NCBI RefSeq assembly: GCF_029760955.1
Contig: NZ_CP121682.1
Span: 3,534,001-3,598,000, forward strand
Reading direction: 5' to 3'
Source of the DNA: Streptomyces cathayae
GTDB taxonomy: Bacteria; Actinomycetota; Actinomycetes; Streptomycetales; Streptomycetaceae
Length of the DNA: 64,000 bases
In this document: positions 60,181 through 64,000 of the stretch, one piece after another
Layout of the letters: every line of letters starts with the position of its first letter
Position numbering within the stretch: the stretch's first letter is position 1
The notes under the pieces: generated by a model
Databases searched by the model: none
What the model saw: only the letters and a program-made list of their open reading frames with translations
What the model was told of the DNA's origin: nothing
Made by a program: the position numbers and the translations under genes

Positions 60181-60461
60181 GGTTCCCTGAGCCCCTTCCC
60201 CCGGGCCGCTGACGCCGGCCCGAAGATGAGGCTGACACGCACGAGCGGCGCGTAGGCGAACCGGAGGTGAACGCGGGGACGACGGGGGTGGGTGGGACGG
60301 CGGCCGGCGCGGCCCGGCTCCCGGTGAAGGTGTCCGGAACGACTCGAAAGTTGGCGAACCGAACACTTCTCCGAACAGTTCTCCGAGCACCTGCCGGGCA
60401 CGCTCCCCGCACCGTGTACCGCACCACTGGGCACCCGCCGTCCTCGCCACTCCGCCACCGG

Positions 60462-62027
60462 TCACCCGACCGGTTCCAGGAACCCCTGCTCCACCAGCAG
60501 CCGGATCTGGGCGGGCGTGCGGTCGCGCAGCAGCACCGGGTCCTCGCCGAGGAGCTGGGCGATGGCGTCCAGGATGCGGCCCGCGCCCATCGTGCCGTCG
60601 CACACGCCCGCGAAGCCCGCGCCGATCGTGTCCACCCGGGTGGCCCGGCGCATCCCTCGGTTCTGGCGCAGCACCACATGCTCCGGGTCCTCCGCGCCGG
60701 GCAGCCCGACCTGCTCCTGCACGACCTCGTCGACCAACCGGAAGCTCGCCTCGAGCAGCGCCGCGTCGTCGTGCGCACGGAGGTAGTCGAGCCGCTCGAA
60801 GTGGGCCCGCACCGTGTCCCCGAGCGGCTGCTCGACCGGATGCGGCCACTCCTCCACCGTGACCGACGGCAGGGCGGCGCCCGACTTGCGCAGGGTGATC
60901 CAGCCGAAGCCGACGGCCTTCACGTCGCGCGCCTCGAACTCGTCCAGCCAGGCGTCGTAGCGTGCCTGGTAGTCGGCCGCGTCGCCGCGGTGGTCGCCGG
61001 CGTCCCGGAGCCACAGCTCGGCGTACTGGGTGACGTCCTGCACCTCACGCTGCACGATCCAGGCATCGCACCCGCGGGGCACCCATGACCTGAGCCTGTC
61101 CTGCCAGTCCTCCCCTTCGACGTGCTGCCAGTTGGCGAGGAACTGCGCGAACCCGCCTTCACGCAGTCGTTCCCCCGCCTCCTGAACGAGCGTGCGGCAC
61201 AGATCGTCCCCGCCCATCCCGCCGTCGCGGTAGGTGAGCCGCGCGCCCGGCGAGATCACGAAGGGCGGGTTGGAGACGATCAGGTCGTACGTCTCGTCCT
61301 CCCGGACCGGTGCGAACAGCGACCCCTCGCGCAGCTCGGCGGCCGGGGCCCCGGAGAGGGCCAGGGTGAGCGCGGTGATGTGCAGCGCGCGCGGGTTGAC
61401 GTCCGTCGCCGTCACGCGCGTGGCGTGCCGGGTGGCGTGCAGTGCCTGGATGCCGGAGCCGGTGCCGAGGTCGAGCGCGGAGGCGGCGGGCGTGCGGACG
61501 GTGATCCCGGCCAGGGTCATGGACGCCCCGCCGACGCCGAGGACGACTCCCTCCTCCCGGCTGCCGATGCCGCCGGCGCCGCCGACCGCGCAGCCCAGGT
61601 CGGACACGATGAACCAGTCCTCGCCCGCGGGCCCGCCGTACGGCCGTACGTCCACGGTCGCGGTGAGCTCGTCCGCGCCGACCCGCGCCAGCCACCCGTC
61701 CGCCAGGCAGGCGTCGACCGGCAGAACGTCCGCCACGCGTGCGCGGGGCACGGGTTGCTGCAACAGGAACAGCCGTACGAGTGTCTCCAGCGGCGTGTCA
61801 CCGCGCGTCGCCCGGAACGCGGGCACGGTCTCGCTGCGGGCCAGCGCCGCGTACGCGGGAGCGCCGAGCAGTTCGAGCAGTCCGTCGGCGGTGAAGGAGG
61901 CCTTGAGCAGCGCGTCGCGGAGACGGGCGGCGGTGTCGGAACGGCCGGGTGACGGAGCCGGAGGAGCTGAGGGGACCGAGGGGGGCAGGGGCAAGGGCGG
62001 CAGGCCGGTGTTACTCACACTCTCCAT
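60462..62027 (-). CDS. Class I SAM-dependent methyltransferase (N6-type)
   Basis: A 521-residue protein. Residues 175-310 hold a methyltransferase small domain: ALDLGTGSGIQALHATRHAT (SAM motif I), TATDVNPRALHITALTLALS and DLIVSNPPFVISPGARLTYR. SNPPF resembles the NPPY catalytic motif of N6-adenine or glutamine methyltransferases such as HemK, TrmN6 and RsmC. The N-terminal helical region (35-110) and the C-terminal 200 residues are actinobacterial additions. The target, RNA or protein, is unknown. ATG start at 62027; a GTG at 62018 is possible. Confidence 0.82.
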   Translation of the reverse strand: MESVSNTGLPPLPLPPSVPSAPPAPSPGRSDTAARLRDALLKASFTADGLLELLGAPAYAALARSETVPAFRATRGDTPLETLVRLFLLQQPVPRARVADVLPVDACLADGWLARVGADELTATVDVRPYGGPAGEDWFIVSDLGCAVGGAGGIGSREEGVVLGVGGASMTLAGITVRTPAASALDLGTGSGIQALHATRHATRVTATDVNPRALHITALTLALSGAPAAELREGSLFAPVREDETYDLIVSNPPFVISPGARLTYRDGGMGGDDLCRTLVQEAGERLREGGFAQFLANWQHVEGEDWQDRLRSWVPRGCDAWIVQREVQDVTQYAELWLRDAGDHRGDAADYQARYDAWLDEFEARDVKAVGFGWITLRKSGAALPSVTVEEWPHPVEQPLGDTVRAHFERLDYLRAHDDAALLEASFRLVDEVVQEQVGLPGAEDPEHVVLRQNRGMRRATRVDTIGAGFAGVCDGTMGAGRILDAIAQLLGEDPVLLRDRTPAQIRLLVEQGFLEPVG

Positions 62028-62108
62028 TGTGGCCGCCGCCCTCGCCCCCCGCGTGCCGTGGCCCCCACGACCGCCACGACCTCCGTGACGGCCTCGGCTG
62101 CCGCGCCG

Positions 62109-62681
62109 TCAGCCCTGCGTGGCCTGCCCCGGAGCGGTGGCCGTCTTGCAGCTGGGCTGGCGGGCCATCGCCTTGCCGACCTCGCCCTCCTCCAGTGTCT
62201 TGAGGGCGTTGTTGCCGCTCTTGCTGAGCTTGTCCAGCTCGGTGGCGATGTCCTTCAGGCCGTCGGCGAACTTCGCCTGGTCGTCCGTGTCGAGATCGTC
62301 GACCTGCTTCTTCAGGGAGGCGTACGACGCGGAGATGCCGTTGAGTTCCTTGACGGCGTCCGTCTGCTTCTTCTCGCCGTTCTCGACGTCCGGCGCCCCC
62401 GCCTTGTTCACGGCCGCGCCGATCGCCTTGTAGGCGTCGGACATGTCCTGGAAGGCCTTCGAGTCGGTCTTCTGGACATCCTCCGGTGTGCTGTTGTCCG
62501 AGGTCTCCTTCTGGATCGCGGCGTTGGCGGCCGCGATCTTCTTCGCCTGCGGCTGCACCGCGTCACAGACCTGGTTCGCCCAGGAATCCAGCTTCTCGTT
62601 GCCGTCGTCGCCGCCGCATCCCGTCAGCGCCAGCACCAGTACCGCACCGCCGGACAGCGCGGCCGCGAGCTTCTTGTTCAC
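62109..62681 (-). CDS. Small helical lipoprotein
   Basis: A 190-residue lipoprotein. VNKKLAAALSGGAVLVLALT ends in a GC lipobox (Cys21). The mature part is helical and charged, with DAVQPQAKKIAAANAAIQKE and ASLKKQVDDLDTDDQAKFAD, and one more Cys pair (NQVCDAV, PSCKTA). No family recognised. GTG at 62681 gives a normal lipoprotein signal; the longer upstream frame is not used. It sits between the methyltransferase gene and hppA. Confidence 0.72.
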   Translation of the reverse strand: MNKKLAAALSGGAVLVLALTGCGGDDGNEKLDSWANQVCDAVQPQAKKIAAANAAIQKETSDNSTPEDVQKTDSKAFQDMSDAYKAIGAAVNKAGAPDVENGEKKQTDAVKELNGISASYASLKKQVDDLDTDDQAKFADGLKDIATELDKLSKSGNNALKTLEEGEVGKAMARQPSCKTATAPGQATQG

Positions 62682-62895
62682 CGGATTGGCCCCTTCCTTG
62701 GCTCCCGGCCCCGGAACATACACGCCAGATGGGCGACACCCCCCTGCCGGGCGTCCGTCAAGGCGAGTTTTGAAGCCATTTGCACCAAGCGAGAGAAGGC
62801 TCACGGCAAGGAGGCGCGCACCGCACGGTGCGGGCGGGCGACGCGTCAACTCGCGCCGCCCGCCCGCACCGTGAGCATGCCTTCGGTGACTGGAC

Positions 62896-64000
62896 CTACG
62901 AAACCACCGCCGGGTCGACCGACTTGGGGTCAGGTTCGGAGTTGCCTTCGTCACCCATGGCGATACCGCGCCGTTTGGACACGTACACCGAACCGGCGAT
63001 CACGGCCAGCGCCAGGACCGCGATCAGCACCCGTACGGCGACGCTCTTGTCCGCGCCGTAGGAGAACTGGATGACCGCGGGCGCGATGAGCAGCGCCACC
63101 AGGTTCATCACCTTCAGCAGGGGGTTGATGGCCGGCCCCGCGGTGTCCTTGAAGGGGTCGCCGACGGTGTCACCGATGACGGTGGCCTCGTGGGCCTCGC
63201 TGCCCTTGCCGCCGTGGTGGCCGTCCTCGACGAGCTTCTTCGCGTTGTCCCACGCGCCACCGGAGTTGGCGAGGAACACCGCCATCAGTGTGCCCGTGCC
63301 GATCGCGCCCGCGAGGAAGGCGCCGAGCGCTCCGACGCCGAGCGTGAACCCGATGAAGATGGGCGCCATCACGGCCAGCAGACCGGGTGTGGCGAGTTCG
63401 CGCAGGGCGTCCCTGGTACAGATGTCGACGACCTTGCCGTACTCCGGTTTCTCGCTGTAATCCATGATGCCGGGCTTCTCGCGGAACTGCCGCCGCACCT
63501 CGTAGACCACCGAACCCGCCGACCGCGAGACCGCGTTGATCGCCAGCCCCGAGAAGAGGAAGACGACCGCCGCGCCCGCGATGAGCCCGACGAGGTTGTT
63601 GGGCTGCGAGATGTCCATCATCAGGCTCATCGGCGCGCCCTCGCCGCTGAGCCGTTCGCCCACTTCCCTCGCGCCGGTGGTGATGGCGTCACGGTAGGAG
63701 CCGAACAGCGCCGCCGCCGCGAGCACGGCCGTGGCGATGGCGATGCCCTTGGTGATGGCCTTGGTGGTGTTGCCGACGGCGTCCAGGTCGGTGAGCACCT
63801 GGGCGCCCGCGCCCTCGACGTCGCCGGACATCTCGGCGATGCCCTGCGCGTTGTCGGAGACCGGTCCGAAGGTGTCCATCGCGACGATCACACCGACCGT
63901 GGTGAGCAGGCCGGTGCCGGCCAGCGCCACCGCGAACAGCGCCAGCATGATCGACGTACCGCCGAGCAGGAAGGCCCCGTACACGCCGAGGCCGATCAAC
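62896..64000 (-). CDS. hppA: Membrane-bound proton-pumping pyrophosphatase, C-terminal part
   Basis: The gene runs off the right edge, so about 368 C-terminal residues are present. It couples PPi hydrolysis to H+ transport. Conserved motifs include MDTFGPVSDNAQGIAEMSGD, AVGNTTKAITKGIAIATAVL, FLANSGGAWDNAKKLVEDG and GDTVGDPFKDTAGPAINPLL, with the acidic PPi-binding residues. GNTTKA, with Lys rather than Ala, marks the K+-independent class. The C-terminus after SKRRGIAMGDEG is hydrophilic and short. A soluble pyrophosphatase (ppa) is also encoded in this window. Confidence 0.93.
   Translation of the reverse strand, partial: LIGLGVYGAFLLGGTSIMLALFAVALAGTGLLTTVGVIVAMDTFGPVSDNAQGIAEMSGDVEGAGAQVLTDLDAVGNTTKAITKGIAIATAVLAAAALFGSYRDAITTGAREVGERLSGEGAPMSLMMDISQPNNLVGLIAGAAVVFLFSGLAINAVSRSAGSVVYEVRRQFREKPGIMDYSEKPEYGKVVDICTRDALRELATPGLLAVMAPIFIGFTLGVGALGAFLAGAIGTGTLMAVFLANSGGAWDNAKKLVEDGHHGGKGSEAHEATVIGDTVGDPFKDTAGPAINPLLKVMNLVALLIAPAVIQFSYGADKSVAVRVLIAVLALAVIAGSVYVSKRRGIAMGDEGNSEPDPKSVDPAVVS

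Overview
The window is chromosomal DNA from a Streptomyces-type actinomycete. The evidence is very high GC, strong third-position GC bias, frequent GTG and some TTG starts, many overlapping gene pairs, a tipA-type gene with its own operator, and a WhiJ-type regulator module (XRE/DUF5753 regulator, small ATPase, DUF397 protein). From memory of gene order, about 0-41.8 kb and 50.4-64 kb look like two blocks of conserved Streptomyces core chromosome. About 41.8-50.4 kb between them is accessory DNA that ends at a tRNA-Thr gene.

Region by region. 0.0-8.9 kb: a truncated DUF2520 Rossmann protein, an aldolase-type PLP enzyme, a TmrB-like ATPase, a NarL-type two-component pair, a MidA-like methyltransferase, an isolated NuoD-like subunit and a coupled pair of bacterial PH-domain membrane proteins. 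8.9-18.5 kb: a coiled-coil membrane protein, the folate cluster folP / NTF2-like / folB / folK / DUF3180, then on the other strand tilS-hpt-ftsH and folE, split by a strong terminator. 18.7-25.6 kb: a DUF2342 zincin, the PBP4-type carboxypeptidase dacB, ppa, a ThrE-like exporter, a DedA protein and a YbjQ protein. 25.7-34 kb: tipA, an atypical ClC protein next to glutamate decarboxylase, a PadR-controlled DrrAB-like ABC exporter, a DinB protein and an aldehyde dehydrogenase. 34-42 kb: the WhiJ-type module, two lipoproteins, a repeat tract, a DUF2786 protein divergent from a Clp-N/HTH protein, and a DNA polymerase I-like protein.

42-50.4 kb is the accessory region. It holds a decayed VapBC pair, an intact RHH-PIN toxin-antitoxin pair, a large orphan protein, a P-loop ATPase fragment, and a WXG-type three-cistron unit: a small WXG-like protein, a 704-aa protein with an AT-rich 3' end, and a coupled AT-rich lipoprotein. 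An IS5-type element sits directly after this unit, with a transposase remnant beyond it and then tRNA-Thr(CGT). 50.5-64 kb is the replication and housekeeping block: an alpha/beta-hydrolase lipoprotein, holB, an MFS-thymidylate kinase fusion, topA, a small membrane protein, a class I methyltransferase, a lipoprotein, and hppA running off the right edge.

The observations most worth a second look are: a TipA homologue keeping its operator and internal start but with Gly where I recall the thiostrepton-anchoring Cys; a Clp-N/HTH gene whose promoter is buried in two 19-bp palindromes and is predicted to give a leaderless mRNA; the WXG-type unit with its AT-rich end; a repeat shared between the two ends of the WhiJ-type module; and a palindromic repeat apparently inserted in frame in topA.
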